A DNA stretch of 64,000 bases from Pseudomonas sp. AOB-7. GTDB lineage: Bacteria; Pseudomonadota; Gammaproteobacteria; Pseudomonadales; Pseudomonadaceae. Below, piece by piece: positions 27,729 to 42,159 of this stretch. The DNA lies in NCBI RefSeq assembly GCF_003696305.1, contig NZ_RFFK01000002.1, positions 419,736-483,735 on the forward strand. Reading direction: 5' to 3'. Under the pieces are notes generated by a model, which saw nothing but the letters and a program-made list of their open reading frames with translations, was not told the origin of the DNA and did no database searches. How positions within the stretch are numbered: position 1 is the first letter of the stretch; every line of letters begins with the position of its first letter. The translations under genes and the position numbers were made by a program.

Positions 27729-29342
27729 ATGAGCCAGCACGAAACCCTGCTGCAAGTACGCGACCTGGCCGTCGAGTTCGTCATGGGCGAGCAATGCCAG
27801 CGCGTGGTCGAAGGCGTCAGCTTCGACATCCGCAAGGGCGAGACCCTGGCCCTGGTCGGCGAAAGCGGCTCGGGCAAGTCGGTCACCGCCCACTCCATCC
27901 TGCGCCTGCTGCCCTACCCGCTGGCGCGCCATCCGGCCGGCAGCATCGAGTATGCCGGCGAGGACCTGCTCAAGCTCGGCGAGGGCCGTCTGCGCGGCAT
28001 CCGCGGCAACCGCATCGCCATGGTGTTCCAGGAGCCGATGACCTCGCTCAACCCGCTGCACAGCATCGAAAAGCAGATCAACGAGGTGCTCGCCCTGCAC
28101 AAGGGCCTGCGCGGCAAGGCCGCCAGCGCCCGCACCCTGGAACTGCTGGAGCTGGTCGGCATCCCCGAGCCAGCCAAGCGCCTCAAGGCCTACCCGCACG
28201 AGCTGTCCGGCGGCCAGCGCCAGCGGGTGATGATCGCCATGGCCCTGGCCAACGAGCCCGAGCTGCTGATCGCCGACGAACCGACCACCGCACTGGACGT
28301 CACCGTGCAGCTGAAAATCCTCGAACTGCTCAAGGATCTGCAGGCGCGCCTGGGCATGTCGCTGCTGCTGATCAGCCACGATCTCAATCTGGTGCGCAGA
28401 ATTGCCCATCGCGTATGTGTCATGCAGCAAGGTCGCATCGTCGAACAGGCGTCGTGTGAAAACTTGTTCCAGGCGCCACAGCATCCCTATACCAAGGAAC
28501 TGCTCGGCGCCGAACCCAGCGGCGAGCCCGCGGCCAACCCCGTGGGCCAGCCGCTGCTGGAAGTGGACGACCTGCGCGTATGGTTCCCGATCAAGAAGGG
28601 CCTGCTGCGCCGGACGGTAGATCATGTCAAGGCGGTGGACGGCATCAACTTCAGCCTGCCCCAGGGTCAGACCCTGGGCATAGTCGGCGAAAGCGGTTCC
28701 GGCAAATCCACCCTGGGCATGGCCATCCTGCGGCTGCTCGCCAGTCGCGGCGACATCCGCTTCCAGGGCCAGCAGTTGCAGGGTCTGAGCCAGCATGAGG
28801 TACGGCCGCTGCGGCGGCAGATGCAGGTGGTGTTCCAGGACCCCTTCGGCAGCCTGAGCCCGCGCATGTCGGTGGGCCAGATCGTTGGCGAGGGCCTGCG
28901 CATTCATGGCATGGGCAACGAGGCGGAGCAGGAACAGGCGATCATCGACGCGCTTTTGGAGGTAGGGCTGGACCCGCAGACGCGGCACCGCTACCCCCAC
29001 GAGTTTTCCGGCGGGCAACGGCAGCGGATTGCCATTGCTCGGGCACTGGTGTTGAAACCGGCGCTGATCCTGCTGGACGAGCCCACCTCGGCGCTCGACC
29101 GCACGGTACAGCGTCAGGTGGTGGAGTTGTTGCGCGGCTTGCAGGCCAAGTACAACCTGACCTATCTGTTTATCAGCCATGACCTGGCGGTAGTCAGAGC
29201 GCTGAGCCACCAACTGATGGTGGTCAAGCAGGGCCAGGTGGTCGAACAGGGGTCTGCCGAGTCGATCTTCGGCGCACCGCAACACCCTTATACACAGCAG
29301 TTGCTGGAAGCCGCTTTCATGGCCCCGGCAACCGCTCACTGA
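27729..29342 (+). CDS. nppD: Peptide ABC transporter ATP-binding protein, two fused cassettes (NppD/YejF type)
   Basis: A 537-residue cytosolic ATPase with two complete cassettes. Cassette 1: Walker [10 protein letters not shown] near residue 40, signature LSGGQRQRV, Walker [13 protein letters not shown]. Cassette 2 begins near residue 280: Walker [10 protein letters not shown], signature FSGGQRQRI, Walker [13 protein letters not shown]. Both have the His switch (LLISHDL, LFISHDL). The oligopeptide-transporter C-terminal motif HPYT appears after each cassette. The ATG at 27729 follows GAGGAAATGAC. It overlaps no gene and follows nppC by 1 nt. It energises NppBC. fabI follows after 28 nt and may be co-transcribed. 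Confidence 0.92.
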   Translation: MSQHETLLQVRDLAVEFVMGEQCQRVVEGVSFDIRKGETLALVGESGSGKSVTAHSILRLLPYPLARHPAGSIEYAGEDLLKLGEGRLRGIRGNRIAMVFQEPMTSLNPLHSIEKQINEVLALHKGLRGKAASARTLELLELVGIPEPAKRLKAYPHELSGGQRQRVMIAMALANEPELLIADEPTTALDVTVQLKILELLKDLQARLGMSLLLISHDLNLVRRIAHRVCVMQQGRIVEQASCENLFQAPQHPYTKELLGAEPSGEPAANPVGQPLLEVDDLRVWFPIKKGLLRRTVDHVKAVDGINFSLPQGQTLGIVGESGSGKSTLGMAILRLLASRGDIRFQGQQLQGLSQHEVRPLRRQMQVVFQDPFGSLSPRMSVGQIVGEGLRIHGMGNEAEQEQAIIDALLEVGLDPQTRHRYPHEFSGGQRQRIAIARALVLKPALILLDEPTSALDRTVQRQVVELLRGLQAKYNLTYLFISHDLAVVRALSHQLMVVKQGQVVEQGSAESIFGAPQHPYTQQLLEAAFMAPATAH

Positions 29343-29370
29343 TCCTTGAAACAGGAAGAGGAATAGCACA

Positions 29371-30165
29371 ATGGGTTTTCTAACCGGTAAGCGCGTACTC
29401 ATCGTTGGCGTTGCCAGCAAACTGTCCATCGCCTCGGGTATCGCCGCCGCCATGCACCGCGAAGGTGCCGAGCTGGCTTTCACCTACCAGAACGAAAAGC
29501 TCAAGGGCCGCGTCGAGGAGTTCGCCGCCGGCTGGGGCTCCAGCGCCGACCTGTGCTTCCCCTGCGACGTGGCCAGCGATGAGGAGATCGACGCGGTATT
29601 CGAAGCGCTGAGCAAGAAGTGGGACGGCCTGGACTGCATCGTCCACTCCGTCGGTTTCGCCCCGGGCGACCAGCTCAACGGCGACTTCACCGCGGTGACC
29701 ACCCGCGAAGGCTTCAAGATCGCCCACGACATCAGCGCCTACAGCTTCGTTGCCCTGGCCAAGGCCGGCCGCGAGATGATGAAGGGCCGCAACGGCAGCC
29801 TGCTGACCCTCTCCTACCTGGGCGCCGAGCGCACCATGCCCAACTACAACGTCATGGGCATGGCCAAGGCCAGCCTGGAAGCCGGCGTCCGCTACCTGGC
29901 CGGCAGCCTCGGCCCGGAAGGCACCCGCGTCAACGCCATCTCTGCCGGCCCGATCCGCACCCTGGCCGCCAGCGGTATCGCCAGCTTCCGCAAGATGCTG
30001 GCTGCCAACGAGAAGCAGACCCCGCTGCGCCGCAACGTCACCATCGAGGAAGTCGGCAATGCCGGCGCCTTCCTCTGCTCCGACCTGGCCTCGGGCATCA
30101 GCGGCGAGATCATGTACGTCGACGGCGGCTTCAACACCACCGCCATGGGCGCGATGGAAGACTGA
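29371..30165 (+). CDS. fabI: Enoyl-[acyl-carrier-protein] reductase (NADH), FabI
   Basis: A 264-residue reductase of the last step of each fatty acid elongation cycle, and the triclosan target in sensitive bacteria. The FabI-type dinucleotide loop is [16 protein letters not shown] near residues 10-25. The catalytic Tyr-x6-Lys is YNVMGMAK near residue 156. The substrate-loop region [13 protein letters not shown] and the C-terminal [16 protein letters not shown] match FabI. A Shine-Dalgarno (AGGAAGAGGA) precedes the ATG. It ends 53 nt before a strong bidirectional terminator shared with ppiD. Confidence 0.95.
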   Translation: MGFLTGKRVLIVGVASKLSIASGIAAAMHREGAELAFTYQNEKLKGRVEEFAAGWGSSADLCFPCDVASDEEIDAVFEALSKKWDGLDCIVHSVGFAPGDQLNGDFTAVTTREGFKIAHDISAYSFVALAKAGREMMKGRNGSLLTLSYLGAERTMPNYNVMGMAKASLEAGVRYLAGSLGPEGTRVNAISAGPIRTLAASGIASFRKMLAANEKQTPLRRNVTIEEVGNAGAFLCSDLASGISGEIMYVDGGFNTTAMGAMED

Positions 30166-30218
30166 GGGGCTCGTTCCCGGCAATAGCAGATTGCCGGGAA
30201 CGACTTGAGACGCCCCAT

Positions 30219-30263
30219 CAGGCAATAAAAAACCCGCACGGCGTGCGGGTTTTTTATTGCCTG
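30219..30263. terminator. Bidirectional terminator between fabI and ppiD
   Basis: A perfect 21-bp inverted repeat with only 3 nt between the arms. The core is ACCCGCAC / GTGCGGGT, flanked by A6 and T6 runs, so it is a full intrinsic terminator on both strands. Confidence 0.95.
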
Positions 30264-30295
30264 AAGAGCGCCTCGAACGAGGCGCCCGGAAAGGC

Positions 30296-32143
30296 TTAGA
30301 AACGCTCGATATCGGCCTTGGCTTCGAGCTGCTTGCGGTAGGCGGCGAAGTCCTGCTGACCGGCGCGCGAGGCCAGGAAGTTGCGATACATGCCCAGCTC
30401 CTCCGCGCTCAGCGCCTGCTCCGGCACATTCAACCCGTCCAGACGCAGCAGCACGTAGTCGCCGTTGTTCAACGTCACCCCGGCATAGGTCGGCGTGCCG
30501 GCGGCAGCCGGCTTGGGCATGCGGAACAGCGCCTGCAGCACCTTGGGTTCGACACCCTCCTGGCTGCGCGTCGCCGCTTCCTGCACCTGCCAGCTCTCGC
30601 TGCTGCCCTCGCCGGCCTGCACCGCCGCCAGCAGCTTCTCGCCTTCGGCCTTGGCCGCGGCCGCGGCGCGCTCCTGCAACAGGTGGCTGCGAATGCTCTC
30701 GGCGACCTGCTCCAGCGGCAGCTGTTCGGGCTTCTTGTGCTCCTTCACCCGGACCACCACGACAGTGCTCGGATCCAGTTCGATGGTGGAGCTGTTGTTG
30801 CCGTCTTCCAGCACTTCCGGGCTGAACGCCGCCTGCAGCACCTGGCGGTTGGCGGTGACGCCAGTGGCGCCGCCTTCGCGACCGACCGCCTCGCTGACCT
30901 TGACCTCCAGACCGAGCTCCTGCGCCGGCTGCGCCAGATCGGACGCCTCGAACGCCGCGTCTTCCAGCTGCTTGGTGGCCTCGACGAAGCGCTGCTCGAC
31001 CTGCTGCGCCTTGTAGTCGCGCGCCAGCTTGTCCTTCAGGCTGTCGAAACTCGGCACCTCGGGCGCCTGCACGCCGAGTAGTTTGATCAGGTGCCAGCCG
31101 AATTCGCTCTTCACCGGTGCGGACACCTGGCCCTGCTGCAGGGCGTAGAGCGCCTCTTCGAAAGACGGGTCGTAGACGCCGGGGCCGGCGTAACCCAAAT
31201 CGCCGCCATCGGCAGCGGAGCCCGGATCCTGGGAGAACTCCTTGGCCAGCGCGGCGAAGTCCTCGCCGGCGTCGATACGCGCCTTGAGCTCCTCGAGCTG
31301 GCTACGCGCCGCCTCGTCGTCGCCCTCGATCAGGATATGCGCCGCCTGGCGCTGCTCGGCCAGGTTGGCGATTTCGCTCTGATACAGCGGCTGCAGCTCT
31401 TCGTCGCTGACCTCGACCTGATCGAAGAAGCTGTCCTTGTGCAGCTCGACGTACTCCAGCACCACCTGCTCGGGGCTCATGAACTCGCTGGCGTGTTCGT
31501 CGTAATAGGCCTGCACGTCGCTATCGGCCAGCTCGACCGTCGTCGGGTCGGCCTTGATCGCCAGGCTGGCGAAGTCGCGGGTCTGCCGCTCCAGGCTGGC
31601 GAACGCACGGGCTTCCTGCTCGGTGACGAAGCTGCTGGCACCGAGGCCGGCGCGCAGCTGACCGATGAGCATTTCCTCTTCCAGCATCTGGCGGAACTGC
31701 AGGCGGCCGTAGCCCATCTGGCGGATCACCTGATCGAAGCGCGCGGCATCGAAACGGCCATCGACCTGGAATTCGGGGGTTTGCAGAATGACCTGATCCA
31801 GCGCCGCCTGGGAGAAGGCGAAATCGGCATCGCCGGCGCCCTGCAGCAGCAGCTTGCGGTCGATCAAACCCTTGAGTGCGGACTCGCGCAGCAGGCGCTC
31901 GTCGAGCAGCGAGGCATCGAAATCACGCCCCAGCTGTTGCAGCAGCTGACGACGCTGCATTTCCACGGCCTGGCCCAGCTCGTTGAGCGTGACCTCGTCA
32001 CCGTTGACCGCGGCAGCATTCTGGCTGTTGCTGGTGCCGGTGAGAATCGCCTCGAAGCCGGTAAAGGCCATCAGCAGGACGATGAGGCCGATGATGGTTT
32101 TGGCAATCCAACCCTTTGAATTGTCCCTGATATTTTGCAGCAT
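30296..32143 (-). CDS. ppiD: Periplasmic folding chaperone / peptidyl-prolyl isomerase PpiD
   Basis: A 615-residue inner-membrane-anchored periplasmic chaperone associated with SecYEG. The cytosolic N-terminus and single anchor are [35 protein letters not shown] SurA-like N-domain follows. The parvulin-type domain lies at about 265-365 ([52 protein letters not shown]), and a C-terminal SurA-N-like/helical domain ends the protein. The ATG at 32143 follows GGGGGAAG. It lies after hupB in the conserved tig-clpP-clpX-lon-hupB-ppiD series, with a terminator in between, so it probably has its own promoter. Confidence 0.92.
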   Translation of the reverse strand: MLQNIRDNSKGWIAKTIIGLIVLLMAFTGFEAILTGTSNSQNAAAVNGDEVTLNELGQAVEMQRRQLLQQLGRDFDASLLDERLLRESALKGLIDRKLLLQGAGDADFAFSQAALDQVILQTPEFQVDGRFDAARFDQVIRQMGYGRLQFRQMLEEEMLIGQLRAGLGASSFVTEQEARAFASLERQTRDFASLAIKADPTTVELADSDVQAYYDEHASEFMSPEQVVLEYVELHKDSFFDQVEVSDEELQPLYQSEIANLAEQRQAAHILIEGDDEAARSQLEELKARIDAGEDFAALAKEFSQDPGSAADGGDLGYAGPGVYDPSFEEALYALQQGQVSAPVKSEFGWHLIKLLGVQAPEVPSFDSLKDKLARDYKAQQVEQRFVEATKQLEDAAFEASDLAQPAQELGLEVKVSEAVGREGGATGVTANRQVLQAAFSPEVLEDGNNSSTIELDPSTVVVVRVKEHKKPEQLPLEQVAESIRSHLLQERAAAAAKAEGEKLLAAVQAGEGSSESWQVQEAATRSQEGVEPKVLQALFRMPKPAAAGTPTYAGVTLNNGDYVLLRLDGLNVPEQALSAEELGMYRNFLASRAGQQDFAAYRKQLEAKADIERF

Positions 32144-32208
32144 GCTTCCCCCAGAACGTCCGTAAAGAATGACCGGCCGCGCAGCGTGGGTAATGTCCGG
32201 ATAGAAGA

Positions 32209-32232
32209 AAGGCGCATCCGAGGATGCGCCTT
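32209..32232 (-). terminator. Terminator after hupB
   Basis: Arms AAGGCGCATCC / GGATGCGCCTT separated by 2 nt. On the minus strand the stem is followed by TTCTTCT. It separates hupB from ppiD. Confidence 0.85.
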
Positions 32233-32334
32233 CTCGTAACGTGCGAAGCGGCTGATGCGGGCTGAGCCGACCTTGGCGCTTCGCGACCACTGCACAACCT
32301 GTGCGCAGCGGCGGGGCAAAGACCCGGAAGACGC

Positions 32335-32607
32335 TTAGTTGACGGCGTCTTTCAGAGCTTTACCGGCTTTGAAGCCCGGGATCTTGGCAGCAGCGATGCT
32401 GATCGGCTTGCCGGTCTGCGGGTTGCGACCAGTGCGAGCAGCGCGCTCTTTGACAGCGAAGGTACCGAAACCAACCAGTACAACGGAATCGCCAGCCTTC
32501 AGAGCGCCAGTGACGGATTCAATCACTGCATCCAGCGCGCGGCCAGCAACAGCTTTCGGGATATCAGCAGATGCAGCGATGGCATCGATCAGTTCCGACT
32601 TGTTCAC
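32335..32607 (-). CDS. hupB: DNA-binding protein HU-beta
   Basis: A 90-residue nucleoid protein that binds and bends DNA without sequence specificity. It has the classic HU pattern: [21 protein letters not shown] helices, then the beta arm [12 protein letters not shown] with its conserved Pro at the tip, and a C-terminal helix ending KALKDAVN. It is full length and starts with ATG-AAC-AAG behind AAGGGGACTTAGAGTG spacing on the minus strand (a GTG start at 32607). It is expressed from a near-consensus promoter just downstream of lon. Confidence 0.96.
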   Translation of the reverse strand: MNKSELIDAIAASADIPKAVAGRALDAVIESVTGALKAGDSVVLVGFGTFAVKERAARTGRNPQTGKPISIAAAKIPGFKAGKALKDAVN

Positions 32608-32699
32608 TCTAAGTCCCCTTATTTCTGTTGAGTTTGTTTCTTGATTTTTAGTGTAAGCAAAGCGGGTGCTGGATGGCCTGCCGACACAATAAGAGCCGC

Positions 32700-32729
32700 T
32701 TTATAACAAGGGCTCAAAAAATGTGTCAA
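32700..32729 (-). promoter_or_regulatory. Strong sigma-70 promoter for hupB
   Basis: On the minus strand a perfect -35 TTGACA (32729-32724) is followed by -10 TTATAA after 17 nt, or TATAAA after 18 nt. This is the best sigma-70 match in the window, fitting an abundant nucleoid protein. The hupB leader is about 85 nt. Confidence 0.85.
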
Positions 32730-32742
32730 GGAAGCCCCCCGG

Positions 32743-35139
<2,397 letters not shown>

Positions 35140-35198
35140 GATTTCGGCTCAGCGGCGGCCATAAGGCCGTAAACAGATGGGATTACCCTTGGCTTTTA

Positions 35199-35228
35199 AG
35201 ATGGGGGTAGGCCCGGCAAAAAACAAGC
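35199..35228 (-). promoter_or_regulatory. Sigma-32 (heat-shock) promoter of lon
   Basis: On the minus strand CTTGTTT (35228-35222), a 15-nt spacer and CCCCATCT (35206-35199) match the RpoH pattern CTTGAAA-N(11-16)-CCCCATNT. The -10 element is exact; the -35 matches in CTTG. It lies about 60 nt before the lon ATG. Confidence 0.8.
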
Positions 35229-35246
35229 ACTGCGGCCAGAAAAGCG

Positions 35247-35269
35247 AAGGGGCCCAGCGGGCCCCTTCA
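35247..35269 (-). terminator. Terminator after clpX
   Basis: Perfect arms GAAGGGGCCC / GGGCCCCTTC with a 3-nt loop. They lie 21 nt past the clpX stop, followed on the minus strand by a T-rich stretch (GCTTTTC). Confidence 0.85.
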
Positions 35270-35290
35270 TTGCACCATGTAACTCGAGCG

Positions 35291-36571
35291 TTACACGTCT
35301 GGCGCGGCTTTGGCTTGCGGCTCGCTGTTCTCGTAGATCAGTAGCGGCTTGGAGCTGCCTTCGATCACGCTCTCGTCGATCACCACCTTGCTCACTTCCT
35401 GCTGGGAGGGGATCTCGTACATGGTGTCGAGCAGGATGCCCTCGAGGATCGAACGCAGGCCGCGGGCGCCGGTCTTGCGCTCCAGGGCCTTGTGCGCGAC
35501 GGATTTCAGCGCATCCGGACGGAACTCCAGATCCACCCCTTCCATCTCGAACAGCTTGGCATACTGCTTGGTCAGCGCGTTCTTCGGCTCGGTGAGAATC
35601 TGCACCAGCGCCGCTTCGTCCAGCTCCTCGAGGGTGGCGATCACCGGCAGGCGACCGACGAACTCGGGGATCAGACCGAACTTGACCAGATCGTCCGGCT
35701 CCACTTCACGCAGGGACTCGCCGAGTTTCTTACCGGTGTCCTTGCTGCGCACCTCGGCGTTGAAACCGATGCCACCCTTGGTCGAGCGCCCCTGGATGAC
35801 CTTCTCCAGGCCGGAGAAGGCGCCGCCGCAGATGAACAGGATGTTGCGCGTATCGACCTGCAGGAACTCCTGCTGCGGATGCTTGCGCCCGCCCTGCGGC
35901 GGAACCGAGGCCACGGTGCCTTCGATCAGCTTGAGCAGCGCCTGCTGCACGCCCTCGCCCGACACATCGCGGGTGATCGAGGGATTGTCCGACTTGCGCG
36001 AGATCTTATCGATTTCATCGATATAGACGATGCCCATCTGGGCCTTCTCGACGTCGTAGTCGCACTTCTGCAACAGCTTCTGGATGATGTTCTCGACGTC
36101 CTCGCCCACGTAACCGGCTTCGGTCAGGGTGGTGGCGTCGGCGATGGTGAACGGCACGTTGAGCAGACGCGCCAGGGTTTCCGCCAGCAGGGTCTTGCCC
36201 GAGCCGGTCGGACCGATCAGCAGAATATTGCTCTTGCCCAGCTCGACATCGTCTTTCTTGTCGCGCTGGTTGAGGCGCTTGTAGTGGTTGTACACCGCTA
36301 CCGAAAGCACCTTCTTGGCCCGCTCCTGACCGATCACATACTGATCGAGGATGCTGCTGATTTCCTTGGGAGCCGGCAATTTGTGCGCACTGCTCTCGGC
36401 CTGGGCTTCCTGCACCTCCTCGCGGATGATGTCGTTGCACAGGTCGACGCACTCGTCGCAGATGAATACGGAGGGACCGGCAATCAATTTGCGTACTTCA
36501 TGCTGGCTTTTGCCGCAGAAAGAGCAATAGAGCAGCTTGCCGTTGTCCTCGCCGTTGCGGGTATCAGTCAT
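35291..36571 (-). CDS. clpX: ATP-dependent Clp protease ATP-binding subunit ClpX
   Basis: A 426-residue AAA+ unfoldase that feeds ClpP and recognises tagged substrates. The N-terminal zinc-binding domain has four cysteines (LYCSFCGKS ... [10 protein letters not shown], about residues 14-42). Walker A is [15 protein letters not shown] near residue 120, Walker [11 protein letters not shown] near 183, the pore loop is GYVGEDVE, and the sensor-2 region is [10 protein letters not shown]. The ClpP-docking IGF loop appears as [10 protein letters not shown] near residue 268. The start is the ATG at 36571, giving [16 protein letters not shown]; an in-frame longer reading upstream is not conserved in character. 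clpP is 109 nt upstream. Confidence 0.95.
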   Translation of the reverse strand: MTDTRNGEDNGKLLYCSFCGKSQHEVRKLIAGPSVFICDECVDLCNDIIREEVQEAQAESSAHKLPAPKEISSILDQYVIGQERAKKVLSVAVYNHYKRLNQRDKKDDVELGKSNILLIGPTGSGKTLLAETLARLLNVPFTIADATTLTEAGYVGEDVENIIQKLLQKCDYDVEKAQMGIVYIDEIDKISRKSDNPSITRDVSGEGVQQALLKLIEGTVASVPPQGGRKHPQQEFLQVDTRNILFICGGAFSGLEKVIQGRSTKGGIGFNAEVRSKDTGKKLGESLREVEPDDLVKFGLIPEFVGRLPVIATLEELDEAALVQILTEPKNALTKQYAKLFEMEGVDLEFRPDALKSVAHKALERKTGARGLRSILEGILLDTMYEIPSQQEVSKVVIDESVIEGSSKPLLIYENSEPQAKAAPDV

Positions 36572-36680
36572 TCGATCAATCCAATACGGTAGGCTTGAAA
36601 CACAAGATGAAGGCAAATGCGGGCATTTTCAAGCCCGCGACGCGGCCGACTCGTCGCCGACCGCTCTATGGCGCGGTGCT

Positions 36681-37322
36681 TCAGACCGCCAGTTGACGCT
36701 TGTCCAGAACCTTGTCGATCAGACCGTACTCCACCGCCGCCTCGCCGCTCATGAAGTTGTCGCGGTCGGTATCCTTGGCGATGACCTCGATCGGCTGGTT
36801 GCAGTGGTCGGCGAGGATCTTGTTCAGGCGCTCGCGAATGGTGAGGATCTCGCGGGCATGGATCTCGATATCCGAGGCCTGGCCCTGGAAGCCGCCCAGC
36901 GGCTGGTGGATCATCATGCGCGAATGCGGCAGGCAGTAACGCTTGCCGGCGGCGCCGCCAGCCAGCAGCAACGCCCCCATGCTGCAGGCCTGGCCGATGC
37001 AGATGGTGGAGACGTCCGGCTTAATGAACTGCATGGTGTCGTAGATCGACATGCCGGCAGTCACCGCACCGCCCGGCGAGTTGATGTACAGGTGGATGTC
37101 CTTGTCCGGGTTCTCCGCTTCGAGGAACAGCAGCTGCGCCACCACCAGGTTGGCCATGTAGTCTTCGACCGGGCCGACCAGGAAGATCACCCGCTCTTTG
37201 AGCAGGCGCGAATAGATGTCGTAGGCACGCTCACCGCGGGCCGACTGTTCGACGACCATGGGCACCAGGCCGCCGGCGGCCTGGATGTCGGGCATGTGTT
37301 GCATAAAAGGATTGCGGGACAT
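36681..37322 (-). CDS. clpP: ATP-dependent Clp protease proteolytic subunit ClpP
   Basis: A 213-residue barrel-forming serine protease. The catalytic Ser is in [18 protein letters not shown] near residue 114, His in [14 protein letters not shown] near residue 139, and Asp in DTDRDNFMS near residue 188. The N-terminal propeptide region ([18 protein letters not shown]) is of the usual length. It partners with ClpX, encoded immediately downstream. tig lies upstream, separated by a terminator hairpin. Confidence 0.96.
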   Translation of the reverse strand: MSRNPFMQHMPDIQAAGGLVPMVVEQSARGERAYDIYSRLLKERVIFLVGPVEDYMANLVVAQLLFLEAENPDKDIHLYINSPGGAVTAGMSIYDTMQFIKPDVSTICIGQACSMGALLLAGGAAGKRYCLPHSRMMIHQPLGGFQGQASDIEIHAREILTIRERLNKILADHCNQPIEVIAKDTDRDNFMSGEAAVEYGLIDKVLDKRQLAV

Positions 37323-37363
37323 GTCTTGCGCTCACTCCCTAAATAGTCATGTCTCAAATACGC

Positions 37364-37389
37364 ATAAGCCAGCACTAAGGCTGGCTTAT
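37364..37389 (-). terminator. Terminator after tig
   Basis: Perfect 10-bp arms ATAAGCCAGC / GCTGGCTTAT with a 6-nt loop lie in the 92-bp tig-clpP gap. The downstream T content on the minus strand is low, so partial read-through into clpP is possible. Confidence 0.7.
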
Positions 37390-37414
37390 GGTGTGCTCGA
37401 ACGAGGTTGCGAGA

Positions 37415-38725
37415 TCAGTCGGCTTTCGGGGCTTCTGCCGGCTTGACTGCGTCTTCGTAGGAGACCGTTTTGTCGGTCACGTTGGCCTTCTGCAGAACAG
37501 TATCTACAACTTGTTCTTCCAGTACAACCGAGCGAACTTCGTTCATCTGCTGGTCGTTCTTGTAGTACCAGGCCACAACCTGCTCCGGCTCCTGGTAGGC
37601 CGACGCCATTTCCTGGATCAGCTCGCGCACGCGGGCGTCATCGGGCTTCAGCTCGAACTGCTTGACCACTTCGGCGACGATCAGACCCAGCACGACGCGG
37701 CGCTTGGCCTGCTCTTCGAACAGCTCGGCCGGCAGCTGATCCGGCTTGATGTTGCCGCCGAACTGCTGAACGGCCTGCACGCGCAGACGGTTCACTTCGT
37801 TGCTGATCAGCGCCTTCGGCACTTCGACCGGGTTGGCGGCCAGCAGGCCGTCCATCACCTGGCTCTTCACCTTGGACTTGATGGCCTGGCGCAGTTCGCG
37901 CTCCATGTTCTTGCGTACTTCGGCGCGGAAGCCTTCCAGACCGCCTTCCTTGATGCCGAACAGGGCGAAGAACTCGTCGTTCAGCTCAGGCAGTTGCGGG
38001 GCGGAAACGCTGTTCACGGTGACGGTGAACTCGGCGGTTTTGCCGGCCAGGTCGAGGTTCTGGTAGTCCTCGGGGAAGGTCGGGGTGATCACGCGCTCTT
38101 CACCAGCCTTGACGCCGACCAGGGCATCTTCGAAGCCCGGGATCATGCGACCGGAGCCCAGCACCAGCTGGGTGCCCTTGGCACTGCCGCCGGCGAAGGC
38201 TTCGCCATCGATCTTGCCGACGAAGTCGATGTTCAGCTGGTCGCCATTCTCGGCGGCACGCTCGACGGCTTCGAAACGGGTGTTCTGCTTGCGCAGGATG
38301 TCCAGCATGTTGTCGACGTCGCTATCGACCACGTCGGCTTGCAGGCGCTCGATGGCGATGGAGTCGAAACCGGCAACCTGGAACTCGGGGAACACTTCGA
38401 AGGTGGCGACGTATTCCAGATCCTTGCCCTTCTCGAAGGACTTCGGCTCGACGGACGGCGCACCAGCCGGGTTCAGCTTCTGCTCGACCACGGCTTCGTA
38501 GAAGGTGGCCTGGATCAGGTCGCCCAGGGCTTCCTGACGAGCGGCGTCTTCGTAACGCTGACGGATGACGCTCATCGGCACCTTGCCAGGACGGAAGCCA
38601 GGAACCTTGGCGCGACGGGCAGTCTGCTGCAGACGCTTGTTGACTTCGGTCTCGATGCGCTCGACGGGGACGCCGACGGTCATGCGGCGCTCAAGAGCAG
38701 AAGTGCTTTCAACAGAAACTTGCAT
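37415..38725 (-). CDS. tig: Trigger factor
   Basis: A 436-residue ribosome-bound chaperone. The ribosome-binding signature is at the N-terminus ([24 protein letters not shown], about residues 35-58). The FKBP-like prolyl isomerase domain follows ([24 protein letters not shown], about 152-175), and the helical C-terminal arms end the protein. The length equals P. aeruginosa Tig. The ATG at 38725 follows AACGAGGAATATCC. It is first in the tig-clpP-clpX-lon series. Confidence 0.96.
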   Translation of the reverse strand: MQVSVESTSALERRMTVGVPVERIETEVNKRLQQTARRAKVPGFRPGKVPMSVIRQRYEDAARQEALGDLIQATFYEAVVEQKLNPAGAPSVEPKSFEKGKDLEYVATFEVFPEFQVAGFDSIAIERLQADVVDSDVDNMLDILRKQNTRFEAVERAAENGDQLNIDFVGKIDGEAFAGGSAKGTQLVLGSGRMIPGFEDALVGVKAGEERVITPTFPEDYQNLDLAGKTAEFTVTVNSVSAPQLPELNDEFFALFGIKEGGLEGFRAEVRKNMERELRQAIKSKVKSQVMDGLLAANPVEVPKALISNEVNRLRVQAVQQFGGNIKPDQLPAELFEEQAKRRVVLGLIVAEVVKQFELKPDDARVRELIQEMASAYQEPEQVVAWYYKNDQQMNEVRSVVLEEQVVDTVLQKANVTDKTVSYEDAVKPAEAPKAD

Positions 38726-38785
38726 GGATATTCCTCGTTGCACAGACATAAGCCGGCTCGAACCGGCCCCGAATCAAGGGCATGC

Positions 38786-38814
38786 ATTCTAGAGGGTCGA
38801 TGTGCAGAAGTCAC
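38786..38814 (-). promoter_or_regulatory. Sigma-70 promoter for tig
   Basis: On the minus strand GTGACT (38814-38809), a 17-nt spacer and TAGAAT (38791-38786), about 60 nt ahead of the tig ATG. The -35 is weak. Confidence 0.45.
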
Positions 38815-38852
38815 CCTAGAAGCAGGCGGCAGTCGGGAGGGCTATATAAAGA

Positions 38853-38937
38853 TGGTGCGGACGGAGAGACTCGAACTCTCACACCTTGCGGCGCCAGAAC
38901 CTAAATCTGGTGTGTCTACCAATTTCACCACGTCCGC
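38853..38937 (-). tRNA. tRNA-Leu (UAG anticodon)
   Basis: An 85-nt class II tRNA on the minus strand. It runs from the acceptor GCGGACG to a genome-encoded CCA. The anticodon stem-loop CCAGA-TTTAGGT-TCTGG gives anticodon UAG. A long variable arm (GCGCCGCAAGGTGT) and the T-loop GTTCGAGTC are present. Confidence 0.97.
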
Positions 38938-38959
38938 GTGGTCGGAACCTTAAAACAAA

Positions 38960-38985
38960 AACGCCAGGCTTTGGGGCCTGGCGTT
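38960..38985 (-). terminator. Intrinsic terminator between tRNA-His and tRNA-Leu
   Basis: A 10-bp stem (AACGCCAGGC / GCCTGGCGTT) followed on the minus strand by GTTTTTGTTTT. It would end the Arg-His tRNA transcript just 22 nt before tRNA-Leu begins. Confidence 0.8.
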
Positions 38986-38993
38986 CTGGAATA

Positions 38994-39069
38994 TGGGGTG
39001 GACGATGGGAATCGAACCCACGACACCAGGAGCCACAATCCTGTGCTCTACCAACTGAGCTACGCCCAC
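38994..39069 (-). tRNA. tRNA-His (GUG anticodon)
   Basis: A 76-nt tRNA on the minus strand with acceptor GTGGGCG pairing CGTCCAC, D-loop AGTTGGTAGAG, anticodon loop TTGTGGC (GUG), T-arm GGTTCGATTCC and encoded CCA. A G at 39070 can serve as the extra G(-1) opposite C73 that marks tRNA-His. Confidence 0.97.
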
Positions 39070-39105
39070 CATATTGCTTTTTCGCTTGCATGCCTAGCTG
39101 CCAAA

Positions 39106-39182
39106 TGGCACGCCCGGCAGGACTCGAACCTGCGACCATCCGCTTAGAAGGCGGATGCTCTATCCAGCTGAGCTACGGGCGC
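39106..39182 (-). tRNA. tRNA-Arg (UCU anticodon)
   Basis: A 77-nt tRNA on the minus strand: acceptor GCGCCCG, D-arm AGCTCAGCTGGATAGAGC, anticodon loop CTTCTAA (UCU, reading AGA/AGG), T-arm AGGTTCGAGTCCT and encoded CCA. Confidence 0.97.
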
Positions 39183-39292
39183 CTATCCATCTGCAAGCGC
39201 AGACTTAAAGCTTTCGGCTTAGGCTCTACCACAAGGGCTTTGCCGCTGCCGTCTTACCCAGCGACTGGCTGTGCTCGACAAGCGGGGCGAAT

Positions 39293-39319
39293 GTTATAGA
39301 GGCGGCCACACCCCGTCAA
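39293..39319 (-). promoter_or_regulatory. Promoter of the tRNA-Arg/His transcript
   Basis: On the minus strand TTGACG (39319-39314) and TATAAC (39298-39293) are 15 nt apart. They are followed by a GC-rich discriminator (CGCCCCG), typical of stringently controlled stable-RNA promoters. The short spacer lowers confidence. The tRNA-Arg 5' end is about 105 nt downstream. Confidence 0.55.
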
Positions 39320-39450
39320 CAGAAAAAATCAAAAAAATTCAGCGATATAAAGGAGTTACGCGAAAACGACGGCAGGCGCCTTTGCCCGGGGGAGCGCCCA
39401 TGCGAGAATGCGCGTCCTTTTTTCATCCTTATTAATGGTTAATCAGCGCA

Positions 39451-40305
39451 ATGACCGCACAACTGATCGACGGCAAGGCGATCGCCGCCAGCCTCCGCCA
39501 GCAGATTGCCCAACGTGTCGCCGAGCGCCGCCAGCAAGGCCTGCGCGCGCCGGGCCTGGCCGTGATCCTGGTCGGTACCGATCCCGCCTCCCAGGTCTAT
39601 GTGTCCCACAAACGCAAGGACTGCGAAGAGGTCGGTTTCCTCTCCCGCGCCTACGACCTGCCAGCAGAGACCAGCCAGGCCGATCTGCTCGCCCTGATCG
39701 ACGAACTCAACGAAGACCCGGCCATCGACGGCATCCTGGTGCAACTGCCGTTGCCCGAACACCTGGACTCCTCCCTGCTGCTCGAGCGCATTCGCCCGGA
39801 CAAGGACGTGGACGGCTTCCACCCCTACAACATCGGTCGCCTGGCCCAGCGCATGCCGCTGCTGCGCCCTTGCACGCCGAAGGGCATCATGACCCTGCTG
39901 CAAAGCACCGGCGTCGATCTGTACGGCATGCATGCCGTAGTAGTCGGCGCCTCCAATATCGTCGGCCGGCCGATGGCCATGGAGCTGCTGCTGGCCGGTT
40001 GCACCGTCACCGTCACCCACCGCTTCACCAAGGATCTGCCGACCCACGTTGGCCAGGCCGACATCGTCGTGGTCGCCGCCGGCAAGCCGGGTCTGGTCAA
40101 GGGCGAGTGGATCAAGGAAGGCGCCATCGTCATCGACGTCGGCATCAACCGTCAGGAAGACGGCAAGCTGGTCGGCGACGTGGTCTACGAGACCGCCCTG
40201 CCCCGCGCCGGCTGGATCACCCCGGTGCCGGGCGGCGTCGGCCCGATGACCCGCGCCGGCCTGCTGGAAAACACCCTGCACGCAGCCGAACACCTGCATA
40301 AATAA
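39451..40305 (+). CDS. folD: Bifunctional methylenetetrahydrofolate dehydrogenase/cyclohydrolase
   Basis: A 284-residue FolD that interconverts 5,10-methylene- and 10-formyl-tetrahydrofolate with NADP in one-carbon metabolism. The active-site Lys is in [15 protein letters not shown] (residues 50-64), with the Tyr of the Y-x3-K pair in the same segment. The substrate loop [14 protein letters not shown] is near residue 93. The cofactor region is [15 protein letters not shown], and the C-terminus is [19 protein letters not shown]. The upstream Shine-Dalgarno is poor. This is the last backbone gene before the accessory block. Confidence 0.95.
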   Translation: MTAQLIDGKAIAASLRQQIAQRVAERRQQGLRAPGLAVILVGTDPASQVYVSHKRKDCEEVGFLSRAYDLPAETSQADLLALIDELNEDPAIDGILVQLPLPEHLDSSLLLERIRPDKDVDGFHPYNIGRLAQRMPLLRPCTPKGIMTLLQSTGVDLYGMHAVVVGASNIVGRPMAMELLLAGCTVTVTHRFTKDLPTHVGQADIVVVAAGKPGLVKGEWIKEGAIVIDVGINRQEDGKLVGDVVYETALPRAGWITPVPGGVGPMTRAGLLENTLHAAEHLHK

Positions 40306-40323
40306 GCAGCGCTACACAACGAA

Positions 40324-40347
40324 CAACGGCACCCGCGGGTGCCGTTG
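40324..40347. terminator. Palindromic terminator between folD and the ABC operon
   Basis: A 24-bp perfect palindrome (CAACGGCACCCG mirrored) lies in the 60-bp gap between the convergent folD and the last gene of the importer operon, with TCGTTTC on the plus side. Confidence 0.75.
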
Positions 40348-40365
40348 TCGTTTCTGCCTTACCGA

Positions 40366-42108
<1,743 letters not shown>

Positions 42109-42159
42109 AGAGACCTCCATCTCAGGATATGGGGAGAGGCATACCGGTGGCAGCCCGGC

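Noticed and set aside
38853..39182. tRNA cluster as an integration site of a genomic island
   Set aside because: No integrase gene, no attachment repeat and no broken tRNA end were seen; all three tRNAs are complete.
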